From Physcomitrium patens (Eukaryota; Streptophyta; Bryopsida; Funariales; Funariaceae): a stretch of 64,000 nt of DNA. Below, in pieces: positions 23,149 to 32,646 of the stretch. The stretch is taken from positions 4,221,891-4,285,890 of the forward strand of contig NC_037267.1 of assembly GCF_000002425.4 (NCBI RefSeq), given 5' to 3'. Both the position numbers and the translations under genes were made by a program. Below the pieces are notes generated by a model, which was not told the DNA's origin, made no database searches, and saw only the letters and a program-made list of their open reading frames with translations. Numbering within the stretch: position 1 is the first letter of the stretch; every line of letters starts with the position of its first letter.

Positions 23149-23643
23149 TGTCACGGACACAAAATACAGACTTGAAATCTAGCAAGAAGTTCAAAAAGAA
23201 GTGACAGAACTAGATTAAACAGATGAGTACAAAAACAACACCAGAAAGGTGAGCTAGAACTCCAAGAGATGTGTTGTCAAGACTGAAGAACTCTTTAGCC
23301 TCGATCCCTATATATACTCCTACTTAGGAAGCTTCTTGAGCTACTTCTATTAACTAGGAAGCTTCTAGAAGGTTCCAGAGGCTTCCTTTCTAGAAGGTTC
23401 TAGAAACTTTTCGAGCTACTTCTATTAACTAGGAAGCTTCTAGAAAGTTCCAGGATATTCCTTTCTAGAAGCTTCTAGAAACTTCTCTTCTAGAAGGTTC
23501 CAGAGCCATCTTTTCTAGAAGCTTCTAGAAACTTCTCTCTAAAAGGTTCCAGAGGCTTCTCTTCTAGAAGGTTCTAGAGGCTTGTTTTCTAGAAGGTTCT
23601 AGAAACTTCTCTCTAGAAAGTTCTAAGGAATATGTCCCTAACA
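23149..23643 (-). repeat. 3' LTR of element B, with heat-shock-element arrays
   Basis: 495 bp, plus-strand text TGTCACGGACAC...GTCCCTAACA. In element orientation the U3 part carries many alternating GAA/TTC units with exact 2-nt spacing: 23358-23375 (GAAgcTTCtaGAAggTTC), 23388-23405, 23433-23450, 23463-23485 (five units) and 23587-23609 (five units). A TATATATAGGG box lies just downstream in element sense (about 23308-23318). Confidence 0.9.
23358..23609 (-). promoter_or_regulatory. Clustered heat-shock elements in the U3 of element B (3' LTR)
   Basis: Heat-shock factors bind arrays of inverted nGAAn units. Here at least five runs have four or five units in perfect 5-nt phase, plus several three-unit runs, all within 300 bp and ending about 40 bp upstream of the TATA box in element orientation. 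The motif is seen directly; heat-inducible transcription is inferred by analogy with heat-responsive plant retrotransposons such as ONSEN. Confidence 0.72.
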
Positions 23644-23690
23644 TCATCCCCTCCTTTAGCTTCGAGGTCTCTGAGAAGCAATGTTGTTGA

Positions 23691-24044
23691 TCAGTACCAA
23701 CGCAAGAAAATGAAGATCTGTCGCATAACTTCTGCTATGAACTCCAACTGTTGTTCACAAGGTAAGTGGTTCATCGACCCTTGAAGCCAACAGTAGTGGC
23801 TCACGCCTTCGACTTCTGACCAAGCATGAACTTCCGTGTCCTCATTGTGAAATTGTCCTGCAAACATGCCTTCTAGTTGACCATCGTAAGCAGGCTCGAT
23901 CTCAAATACGATCACCAGTGATCGATTACTCGGTATCCTCCGTCGTCGTCGTGGTACATGTAGTTCTTCATCTCGGGATCGCCTTCGTGAGCTACTCGGT
24001 TGCGATACTCTGACTGGCATAGTATCTATCTCTTGGCTATCCAT
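23691..24044 (-). CDS. Element B extra ORF downstream of pol (unknown function, conserved in G1 and A)
   Basis: 117 codons, intact, between the pol stop (24161) and the polypurine tract. The N-terminal half is basic: SQPSSSRRRSRDEELHVPRR, followed by more Arg, nuclear-localisation-like. The C-terminal half has SHYCWLQGSMNHL, EQQLEF and a hydrophobic end. G1 (about 34364-34800) and A (about 49240-49490) carry matching remnants: HYRWLRGPINHL and HYQWLKKPINYL. No signal peptide, membrane span, zinc motif or enzyme motif is visible, so it is not an env gene. It may be an accessory protein acting in the nucleus or in RNA binding; this is inference. I do not recognise the family. Confidence 0.7.
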   Translation of the reverse strand: MDSQEIDTMPVRVSQPSSSRRRSRDEELHVPRRRRRIPSNRSLVIVFEIEPAYDGQLEGMFAGQFHNEDTEVHAWSEVEGVSHYCWLQGSMNHLPCEQQLEFIAEVMRQIFIFLRWY

Positions 24045-24160
24045 ATCAAAAGACCAAACTACGATCTATCTTGGAGAAAATAACTACATCAACTATGAAT
24101 TTTGCTGGTGCTCTCCCCTTTTCTTATATTGTTGGGAGAACAAGCTTCTGAAAGAAGCTA

Positions 24161-26014
24161 TCATCGAATTGATTTAGGTTTATCGGGATGTCGTTGATGA
24201 AACTCCTGTACCTTTTGTGGCGCATTCACAAGATTTTCAGCTGGCTCCCACGTTCGCTCATTAATGTCATAGCCGCACCAATGAACAAGATATTCTAACT
24301 TTCTCCACCTTCGCCGTGAATCCAATACCTTTTCAACCTTGTATTCTTCATGGTTCTCGATTTCAATACTAGGTGGCGGACATTGCACTCTTCTAGGAAA
24401 AGATGACTCTTGATAAGATTCCAACAGAGAAACATGAAAGACTGGATGTACCTTCATAGAAGCCGGTAACTCCAGCCGGTATGCCACTGGATTAATTTGC
24501 TTCTGGATGATAAATGGTCCCCATCTTTGATAGTCCAACTTATCACATGGTCGCTTGGTCTTGATATTTCGTCGAAGAAGCCAGGCTTTGTCTCCAACTT
24601 TGAAAGTAGGTACTGGATTCCGAAATCTATCTGTAGACATCTTATAGGATTCTTGAGCGGATTGTAATTGAAGCTTCAACATAATTTGAAGCTTTGATAG
24701 TTGCTTCGCAAATCCTTCAGCTGCTGGGTTGTTATTTGTTGACGGACTCAATAAATCAAGCTTTGGATGATACCCATAGTTGGAAAAGAATGGTGTTTGT
24801 TGAGTCGACGCATGGAGGATGTTGTTATATGCAAACTCGGCTAGCGATAGATATGCAGTCCAATCGTCTTGCTGATAGTTGATGCTGCATCGTAAGTACT
24901 GCTCCAAGACTTGGTTCACCCGTTCCATTTGGCCATCAATTTGAGGATGAAAAGCTGAAAAAAGCTTGATATCCACCTTCAATATCCCAAAGAGAGATCT
25001 CCAAAACTTTGACACGAACAGGGTACCTCGATCTGATATGATATCATCTGGTAGTCCATGATATCGATACACATTATCGAGAAAGAGTCTTGCTGTGACT
25101 TCACTGGACGATGTCTTCTTACAAGGAACAAAGTATGCCATCTTCGTAAGCCGATCTACCACAACAAAGATGCTGTCAAATGAGTTTGATGATGGCAAGT
25201 CCGTGATGAAGTCCATAGAAATTGAAGACCATGGTCGACGTGGAATTGGCAATGGCTGTAGAAGTCCATAAGGGCGATGCCGAGGATTCTTAGATCTTGA
25301 ACAGATGTCACAAGAGAGAACAAAATCTTTCACATCCTTCCACATTTGGAGCCACCAAAAATCTCGGGAAATAAGCTCCAAGGTCTTATTGAATCCAAAA
25401 TGTCCCGCAGTTGGAAAATCATGGCGAGATTGAAGAACTCGGAGTCGTGCTAGTCCTTTTGGAATGTACAATCGCTCTTCAAAGTATAAAAGATCTCCCT
25501 CCACCTTGAACTTGTCGTCATTGGTACGTTGCTTGATATCAATGGCTACTGAATCTTTAATGGTCATAACACGTACCTGGTTTAGGAAGTCAGCATCAAA
25601 TGATACAATAGTAGCACAAAGTTGAAATCTCTCTGGCTTCAATAACGTTGTACATTGTTGATCAAACGCTGCTTCTCCAGCCTTTGATGCAAGATACGAT
25701 CTCCTTGATAAAGCATCGGATAGTCTTTGCTGCCTTCCAGGTCGATAAGTGATAACAAAATCGAATCTAGATAGCGACATATTCCACCGAGCTTGACGCC
25801 GATTTAAAACTCGAGCCGTCATGAAATACTCCAAATTCTTGTGATCCGTATATACGGTTACTAGATGTGCAGCTCCTTCAAGAAAGTGACGCCATTCTTT
25901 GAAAGAATCCACTATAGCAAGAAGTTCCTTATCGTGGATCTCATAATTGATTTCAGCAGCAGAGAACTTCCGAGAATAGAATGCAACTGGATGGAGCTTC
26001 TTATCTTCACTCAT
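24161..26014 (-). CDS. Element B pol, 3' part: RNase H, integrase, chromodomain (617 codons open)
   Basis: The open frame directly follows a stop in the RNase H region (VLS-stop-MSEDKK), so its first Met is internal to pol. Order: RNase H C-terminal part with YTDH (55-58); integrase zinc region with H..H (about 200-206) and CDIC (about 235-238); integrase core with SMDFITDLP, IISDRG and DGQMERVNQ giving the D, D, E residues; a GDKAWLLRRNIKT linker; then a chromodomain (about 545-600) with YKVEKVLDS, LEYLVHWCGY and TWEPAENL. The chromodomain guides integration to particular chromatin in this family. All catalytic residues are present. Confidence 0.9.
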   Translation of the reverse strand: MSEDKKLHPVAFYSRKFSAAEINYEIHDKELLAIVDSFKEWRHFLEGAAHLVTVYTDHKNLEYFMTARVLNRRQARWNMSLSRFDFVITYRPGRQQRLSDALSRRSYLASKAGEAAFDQQCTTLLKPERFQLCATIVSFDADFLNQVRVMTIKDSVAIDIKQRTNDDKFKVEGDLLYFEERLYIPKGLARLRVLQSRHDFPTAGHFGFNKTLELISRDFWWLQMWKDVKDFVLSCDICSRSKNPRHRPYGLLQPLPIPRRPWSSISMDFITDLPSSNSFDSIFVVVDRLTKMAYFVPCKKTSSSEVTARLFLDNVYRYHGLPDDIISDRGTLFVSKFWRSLFGILKVDIKLFSAFHPQIDGQMERVNQVLEQYLRCSINYQQDDWTAYLSLAEFAYNNILHASTQQTPFFSNYGYHPKLDLLSPSTNNNPAAEGFAKQLSKLQIMLKLQLQSAQESYKMSTDRFRNPVPTFKVGDKAWLLRRNIKTKRPCDKLDYQRWGPFIIQKQINPVAYRLELPASMKVHPVFHVSLLESYQESSFPRRVQCPPPSIEIENHEEYKVEKVLDSRRRWRKLEYLVHWCGYDINERTWEPAENLVNAPQKVQEFHQRHPDKPKSIR

Positions 26015-26710
26015 TTATGAAAGCACAGCTCCCAAAGCAAAATCTGAAGCATCAGTTTCTAAATAGAAGGCCTTTGTAAAGTCTGGATGTACCAAAATTG
26101 GAGCTGTAATAAATGCTGTCTTCAAATCTTGAAACGCCTTCTCCGCCAAAGGTCCCCATTCCAACTTATCCTTGCATGTTAATCGAGTGAGAGGAGCAGC
26201 AACTTGAGAATAATTCTTGATGAAGATCCGATAGAAGTTAGTAAAACCAAGAAAGCATTGTATGTCTCTAACCGTCTTCGGAACCTCCCAAGACATGATT
26301 GCTTCTACTTTCTTGGGGTCCATCTTCAAACCTTCTGTAGTCGCAATGAACCCCAAAAATTCCATCTCCATCTGGTGAAATAAACACTTTTCTAATTTGG
26401 TATATAGTCCTCGCTTGCGTAGTTTCTCCAAGATCAAACGAACATGCTCCTCATGCTCTTCCTCGTTTTTAGAGAATATTAGAATATCGTCCAAGTAGAT
26501 GACAACAAAATTGTCGAGGTGTTCTCGAAAGATGTCATTCATCATATGTTGAAAAACCGTTGGAGTATTGGCAAGACCAAAAGGCATGACATTATATTCG
26601 AAATGACCATACCTTGTACGGAATGCTGTCTTCCACTCATCTCCTTCCTTGATTCGTACGAGATTATAAGCTCCCCTTAGATCAATTTTTGTAAAGATCT
26701 TCGCACGTCC
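26015..26710 (-). pseudogene. Element B pol, middle part: reverse transcriptase and start of RNase H
   Basis: Open between a stop at about 26710-26714 (LLE-stop-LGRAKIF) and the stop at about 26012. Contains [58 protein letters not shown] (catalytic Asp-Asp kept), LGFTNFYRIFIKNYS and the RNase H start LETDASDFALGAVLS. Both bounding stops are TAA where relatives have Gln (CAA). Confidence 0.88.
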
Positions 26711-26713
26711 AAG

Positions 26714-27559
26714 TTATTCTAAGAGACTAGAAATCAAGGGCAATGGGTAATGATTTTTCTTTGTTACCTTGTTGAGGCCTCGATAGTCCACACACATCCG
26801 TAATGATCCATCTTTCTTCTTCACAAATAAGATGGGTGCTCCAGCTGATGATTTTGAATGACGAATGAAGTTCTTGGCTAGATTCTCGTCGATGTACTTT
26901 TGTAACTCTGCCAACTCCGTTTGCGATAGATTGTAGATTGGGCCAAAAGGTGGTTGTGTTCCTTCTTGCAAGTCTATGGCACAATCATATGGTCGGTGTT
27001 CCGGTAGTATGTCGGCGTTCTTTTTTTGAAACACGTCTTCAAAATCTTTATATTGCTCCGGTATACTTGCTGTTGAGATCTTCTCCTCGGTAGTTGGAGC
27101 CGCATAAATGACAAATGGAGTGCCTTCCTTAGATGATCTTATAAACGCTCTTGCTCCAATGAATAAGGATTTCTTTTTTCGAGGTTTTTTACTAGGTTTT
27201 TTCTTGGGTGGTTTTGTGGGAAAAGTCATCTTCTGCAACCTCCAATCTATCAATGGATTATGTTTTTCCAACCAAGAAAGACCAAGAATAATAGGATTTG
27301 ATGAGATTCTAATAATATTAAAAATAATATGACTACTATGGTCTTTAAACGTTACTTCTATAGGTTTTGATTCATGGGTGATGCTACCAGACAATAAAGG
27401 TCGTCCATCTATGACCTCAACATGAACAGGTTTTGATTTTTGTACTAAAGGGATCTTATGACGCTTTGCAAATTCTTCGTCTAAAAAACAAGCAGATGCT
27501 CCTGAGTCTAGTAGTGCTAAGGTTCTCAGTTTTTGAGGGCCGATAAACAGAGGGATTGT
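26714..27559 (-). pseudogene. Element B pol, 5' part: protease and N-terminal reverse transcriptase
   Basis: The reading is open on the minus strand from about 27557 to 26714. Protease [16 protein letters not shown] (about 27480-27525) has an intact active site and runs to [16 protein letters not shown] Lys/Pro-rich linker ([15 protein letters not shown]) follows, then the RT start: [39 protein letters not shown] and RGLNKVT. A stop at about 27560 separates it from gag. Confidence 0.85.
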
Positions 27560-27702
27560 AAAACAAAGTGCAAGTTAGGCAAAAAGAAAGGAACCTGATT
27601 GTTGTTGGGATATTTCATTGTCCAGCCGCACGGTTCCTACTGTGGCTGGGCATCCTCGTTTCCCTGAACAAATACTCCCCTAGTCTTGACTATGCCTCGA
27701 TT

Positions 27703-28662
27703 TTACTTTTTGGGACAGTTTCCGACTTTGTGGCCTTCTCCACCGCAATACAAGCATAAATTTTCCTCCATACGTCGCTTTTTTTCTTCTATAGTAAGAG
27801 ATTTGATACGTACCGCATCAATTTGCATGTCTTCCACCTCTGAATGCAAATTCACACCGCTTGCCGACATAGTTGGAGTATGGCGAATTGTATGTTGTCT
27901 TGAGCGTTGGTCTTGGCGACGTTGGAATAGGCGATTATCGCACTTCACAGCTTGGCTAATGGCTTCATTGAGTGTTCGTGGATCAGGAAGAGTTAACAGC
28001 AAATCCTTCACATCATCTCTTAAACCCCAATAGAATTGACTCATCAATGCTTCTTCATCCCAATTGATGTCACATACTAATTGCCTGAAATCCGAAGCAT
28101 AGACTGATGTAGAACGCATCCCTTGTTGTAGCGACCGGATCTTTGTTGTAGTCCATCGAACCTTATTGTATTCACCAAATGCTTCCGCAAATGCTTCCAA
28201 AAAGGTTTCGAAGTTGTTTAATATGGATGATCGTTTTTCAAACAAAGGAGCAAACCATGATAGAGCTTATCCCATAAGTAAGGTTCCAACAAGCCCAACA
28301 TGTGACTCCTCCGTTGGATATCGTTCGGGCTGTAAAACTGTTATCAACCTGATTTGATTAACGAATCCTCGAAACTTGGAACCTGTTCCATCAAACTTAT
28401 CTGGAAGGCTAACTCGAGGCTCCTTATATTGTAGAACTAGTGGTTCTTGTCGAACCTGAGGTAAAGTTGTTTCTCCAAGTGCTAAAATTTGAGGCTGGTG
28501 TAGTTTAGATTGTGCTATCCCAGATACTCCATCATTATGAAGCCTTGCCACTACTCCTTCAATCTCTGCAGTTCTTTGTGATAACGTAGCGAAGGCATTC
28601 ATAATAGCATCTAACTTAGACTCCGAACTTTCTGTCATACTAATGTCTTGACTTCCGGCCAT
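27703..28662 (-). pseudogene. Element B gag (one internal stop)
   Basis: ATG at 28662; 131 codons, then TAA at about 28264-28266 (LMG-stop-AL), then open for 180 codons to 27703. The usual gag features are present: LPDKFDGTGSKFRGF, the FLEAFAEAFGE / YNKVRW region, DVKDLLLTLPDPRTL, and an intact CCHC zinc knuckle, LCLYCGGEGHKVGNC (C-X2-C-X4-H-X4-C), near the end. The internal TAA is one change from CAA. Gag would package the element RNA. Confidence 0.88.
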
Positions 28663-28942
28663 TCTAAAAGAAGGACAAAAATGACCCTATAAGAGGCAAT
28701 ATTGGTTTATAGGAGGGTAATCCACAACCTATAAAATGCCTTAAGAATTTCAAGAAGAGGGGTAATCCACTCTCTCCAAGAAGAATAAGACTCCAATATT
28801 GTAACAGAAGAAGTATCAGTTTAGAGGAGGGTAATCCGCAACCTCTAAAAAATGCTAGTATACCTTCAAGTAGAGGGGTAATCCATACTCTACTAAGAAA
28901 AAACTAGCTCTGATATCTCAAGTTAGTGTAGTCTCGACAAAC
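28663..28942 (-). other. Element B untranslated leader
   Basis: Between gag and the 5' LTR. Contains two copies of a roughly 130-bp block with ggagggtaatcc..aacct and gaggggtaatccac. On the minus strand GATATCAGAGC occurs about 22 nt from the LTR end and resembles the core of an initiator-Met primer-binding site (TATCAGAGC), but it does not abut the LTR, so priming is unresolved. Confidence 0.5.
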
Positions 28943-29437
28943 TGTCACGGACACAAAATACAGACTTGAAATCTAGTAAGAAGTTTAAGAAGAAGTGGCA
29001 AAACTAGATTAAACAGATGAATACAAGAACAACACCAGAAAGGTGAGCTAGAACTCCAAGAGATGTGTTGTCAAGACTGAAGAACTCTTCAGCCTCGATC
29101 CCTATATATACTCCTACTTAGGAAGCTTCTCGAGCTACTTCTATTAACTAGGAAGCTTCTAGAAGGTTCCAGAGGCTTCTTTTCTAGAAGGTTCTAGAAA
29201 CTTCTCGAGCTACTTCTATTAACTAGGAAGCTTCTAAAAAGTTCCAGGAGATTCGTTTCTAGAAGCTTCTAGAAACTTCTCTTCTAGAAGGTTCCAGAGA
29301 CTTCCTTTCTAGAAGCTTCTAGAAACTTCTCTCTAAAAGGTTCCAGAGGCTTCTCTTCTAGAAGGTTCTAGAGGCTTGTTTTCTAGAAGGTTCTAGAAAC
29401 TTCTCTCTAGAAAGTTCTAAGGAATATGTCCCTAACA
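28943..29437 (-). repeat. 5' LTR of element B, with heat-shock-element arrays
   Basis: 495 bp, the same length as the other LTR. The HSE arrays are at 29152-29403 (offset 5794 from the 3' LTR), with the TATA box near 29102-29112. One array (from 29182) has five units here because the TTC that reads TTT in the other LTR is intact. As the 5' LTR it would drive transcription toward lower coordinates. Confidence 0.9.
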
Positions 29438-29442
29438 AAAAG

Positions 29443-30645
29443 TGTGTATTCCACATTACTCAAGTTGACTTTTTAGGATACATCATTTTCAATGAAGGTC
29501 TTATGATGGATTCCAAGAAGGTTCAAATTATCATAGATTGGAAGATTCTAAGAACAGTACAAGATATGCAGTGCTTTTTGGGCTTTGCTAATTACTATTG
29601 AATCTTCATGAAGAATTTTTCTCAAGTTGCAGCTCCATTTACAAGTTTGACTTGTAAAGACAAACTTGAGTAGAATAAAGAAGTAGAAGCATCATTTGAT
29701 GCTTTAAAGAAAGAATTTATTTCTGCACCAATCTTATATTGCATTGACTTTTTTAAGGTATTTTTATGAAAACAAATGCGTCAAATTTTGCTATAGAAGT
29801 TGTGTTATTACAAATAGGAACAGATGATAAACTCTATCCAATAGCTTTCTATTTGACGAAATTTTCAATAGCCAAGATTAATTATGAGATCCATGACAAA
29901 GAACTCCTTATAATCGTGGATTCATTTCAAGAATGGCATCATTATTTAGAAGGCACCTCAAGTCCAATTACTGTATATACAGACCATATGAACCTCAAGT
30001 ACTTCATGTCAATACGTGTCTTGAATTCTTGTCAAGCGCGTTGGAGCATGTCTTTATCTAGATTCAATTTCAAGATCACTTATCGACTCGAAAAATAATA
30101 AGGTCTATCGAACAATCTTTCTAGACATTCTTATCTTGTACCAAAAGAAGGAGATACATCTTTTGATCAACAAAGGTCAATTCTCTTAAAGCTTGAGCAT
30201 TTTCATCTTCGAGCTATAAAATCAACATTGACTGTTGATTCAACATTTGTGAAGCAAATTCAATCAAGCATGTCCTCTGATCCTCTTGTTTAGGATATCA
30301 AGGATAGTTCTTCTAAGTCTCATGATACTTCCAAGTTTGAATTCAAGAATAATCTATTATATTTTGAAGGATGCCTATATGTTCCATAAGGTGAAGCTCG
30401 ATTACGGGTTCTTCAAGCTTGTCATGACTTTTCAGCAGCAAGACATTTTGGATACAATAAAACTTTGGAACTAATATTTAAGGATTTTTGGTGGCCTCAA
30501 ATGTGGAAGGCAGTCAAATATTCTGTACAATCTTATGATGTATGCTCAAGTTCAAAAACTCCTCGTCACCAACCTTATGGACTTCTTCAGCCGTTACCCA
30601 TTCTAGAATAACCATGGTCTTTTATTTCTATGGATTTCATCACGG
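29443..30645 (+). pseudogene. G1 pol continued: RT end, RNase H, integrase zinc region
   Basis: Resumes the RT frame exactly after the AAAAG duplication (KCVFHITQVDFLGYIIFNEG). RNase H 29766-30098 is open: MKTNASNFAIEVVLL, KELLIIVDSFQEW, YTDHMNLKYF. In the integrase zinc region (about 30386-30550) ACHDF and ARHFG are kept, but the expected CDxC is YDVC. The frame is cut in SMDFIT by a solo LTR at 30646. Confidence 0.8.
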
Positions 30646-31904
30646 TGTCGGAGTAGAGAGGTTTTGCCTCAAGAAAGCGCTGGGCTTCTGGCTGTCACTA
30701 ATTGCTCAATCAAGCTTAAAATAAGGAAACCCTAATTTTATATATATAAGTTCTCCTTTTGGGACAATTACACCAAATACTTAAGTCTTAAATAACCAAC
30801 AATATCCAAAATATGGTAGAAGTATTCTAAAACCTTGTATATCCTTGTGTAGAAATTCTCCTGAATCTCAACACCTCATAACTCTTGATCCAACCGTCCA
30901 AACAAGATTAAAATTTACATAAAGTACTGATATGTTGTTATTAATTTGTACAACAAATTTCAACCGCAAATTCGTCGCGAATCTTGAGATATCTTCAAAA
31001 TCTTAACAGTCGCTTCAGACCCTAATCTTTATATATCCGCACGCAATTTTCTTCATATCTCACAAACCATAAGTCCAAATGCCACGAAACTTATATAGAT
31101 AGCTTTTTAACACAAATGTTTACATTCTTCTAAAGTTTGAGCCAAAATTTCGTTCGAAAACTCAAGTTATGGCTCTTAACACTACTTTCAACAAAACCGC
31201 TCACTTACTGCCTTTGATTTTAATGCGCTGTTTTTAACTCCCTATAACTCCTTCATACAAACTCCAAATGTAAAATTTCCTTCGAAAAAGATGTATTTCT
31301 TGAAGTTCCCCTTCCAGCCGCATCTTCCGATCTCCAAAAGCTTCTGTAAGACTTTTCTTAAACTCAAAAGAGTAACAGTGGGTTTCAAATCGACACCTTA
31401 ACTTCAAATAGCTATAACTTATTCATCCTAACTCCAAACCTTATAAAATTTGCACAAAAATTGTAGCCAAAATCCTAAACTTTACAACCCTTGCCTCCGA
31501 TTTCCTAATGGCCTCTTTGAAGTCGCCGAAACCCTTATCAAGGTCGCGGGCAGCCTCCTAAAAGCCCATTGGGCATGGATTCCGACCAATGGGTATGAAG
31601 ATCCTTATTTCTACCTTCATCCAACCATGCCTTGGTTTCATCCCTCCCAATTAACCTTCTATTAGTTTAAATCTTCATCTTTAGGCCCCTATCTCCTCTC
31701 AAGGCTTCATACTTAACATTAAGGTTCTATAATTTTTATATACTATAATCAAACTAAGTAAGGAAAACAAAATAAAGTTTTTTTTTTATTTTTACCAACT
31801 CTTTTTAATTTAATCTATTAATCACTTTAACACACATTTAGATTTATTAATATATAATATGTTTTAATTAATTTTTACATATTGTAAGTATTTACAGTAC
31901 GACA
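30646..31904 (-). repeat. Solo LTR, family S (1259 bp), in the G1 integrase
   Basis: Runs TGTCGGAGTAG...AGTACGACA with TG/CA ends and a 4-bp duplication ACGG (30642-30645 and 31905-31908). Removing it restores ATC ACG GAT CTT in the integrase. A 71-codon ORF inside is chance. The same family is at 32647-33978, about 49722-51875 (LTR of element H) and, inverted, 11866-12900; orientation is set by matching element H. Confidence 0.85.
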
Positions 31905-32646
31905 ACGGATCTTCCAATCTCAAGTTCTTATGACTCTATATTCGTGATAGTAGATTGTTTTACTAAAATGGCACATTTTTTATAATGTACAAAATCTATC
32001 ACAAATAAAGAAATAGCTAAGCTTTTCATTGACAATATCTATTGCTATCATAAATTGCTAAAGGATATTATATCAGATAGAGGGACTCAATTTGTCTTAA
32101 GATTCTAGAAAATCCTATTCAAGATTCTAAAAGTGGATATAAAGCTTTCTTTAGCTTTTCATCCTCAAACTAATAGACAAATGGAATGGATAAATCAAAT
32201 TCTGAAGCAGTATTTGAGATGTACCATCAACTATCATCAAGATGATTGGACAACTTTTTTACCATTGGCAAAGTTTGCATATAATAATTCGGTACATTCT
32301 TCCACTCAATAAACACCTTTCTTTGCCAATTATGGTTATCATCTATGTCTTCATACTTTTGACTTTTTAAAAGTTAATAATCTTGTGGCAGAAGATTTAG
32401 CAAATCACTTGTTAGAGCTATATACAACAATGAAGATACAATTAAAGGAAGCTCAAGAACAACAAAAGACCAACATGGATGCCTATCGTAAGGAACAATC
32501 ACAATATAATATGGGTGATAAGATATGGTTACTTTGTCGTAGTATCAAGACTACTCGACCTTGTGATAAATTAGATTATTATAGGTTGAGACCTTTTCCT
32601 ATTTGTGAACAAATCAATCCTGTTACCTATCAATTACATCTACTAG
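31905..32646 (+). pseudogene. G1 integrase core and C-terminal part
   Basis: Continues DLPISSSYDSIFVIVDCFTK, IISDRGTQF, then HPQTNRQMEWINQILKQYLR, so the D, D, E residues are present. It goes on through DDWTTFLPLAKFAYNNS and an open stretch from 32385 with MAEDLANHLLELYTTMKIQL, GDKIWLLCRSIKTTRP, DKLDYYRLRPF. It is cut after TYQLHLL by the next solo LTR. Confidence 0.82.

Larger units (their letters stand above)
23149..29437 (-). mobile_element. Element B: LTR retrotransposon (Ty3/gypsy chromovirus), 6289 bp
   Basis: Inserted in the G1 RT gene in the opposite direction. Two 495-bp LTRs (23149-23643 and 28943-29437) differ at about 17-18 positions by eye, mostly transitions. The target duplication AAAAG is perfect (23144-23148 and 29438-29442). 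A polypurine tract reads on the minus strand as AAAGGAGGGGATGA just before the 3' LTR (23644-23657). Coding order on the minus strand: gag, protease, RT, RNase H, integrase, chromodomain, then a separate ORF. Three to four nonsense changes break gag-pol. It is the youngest and best preserved element here. Its pol resembles Tcn1-like chromoviruses of fungi and seed-free plants. Confidence 0.92.

Noticed and set aside
23340-23640. Regularly repeated ttctagaag motifs resembling a short repeat array (CRISPR-like)
   Set aside because: No unique spacers; the repeats lie within a plant LTR with TG/CA ends and fit heat-shock elements.
23691-24044. Element B third ORF as an env gene
   Set aside because: No signal peptide, membrane segment or glycoprotein features; it is basic and short.
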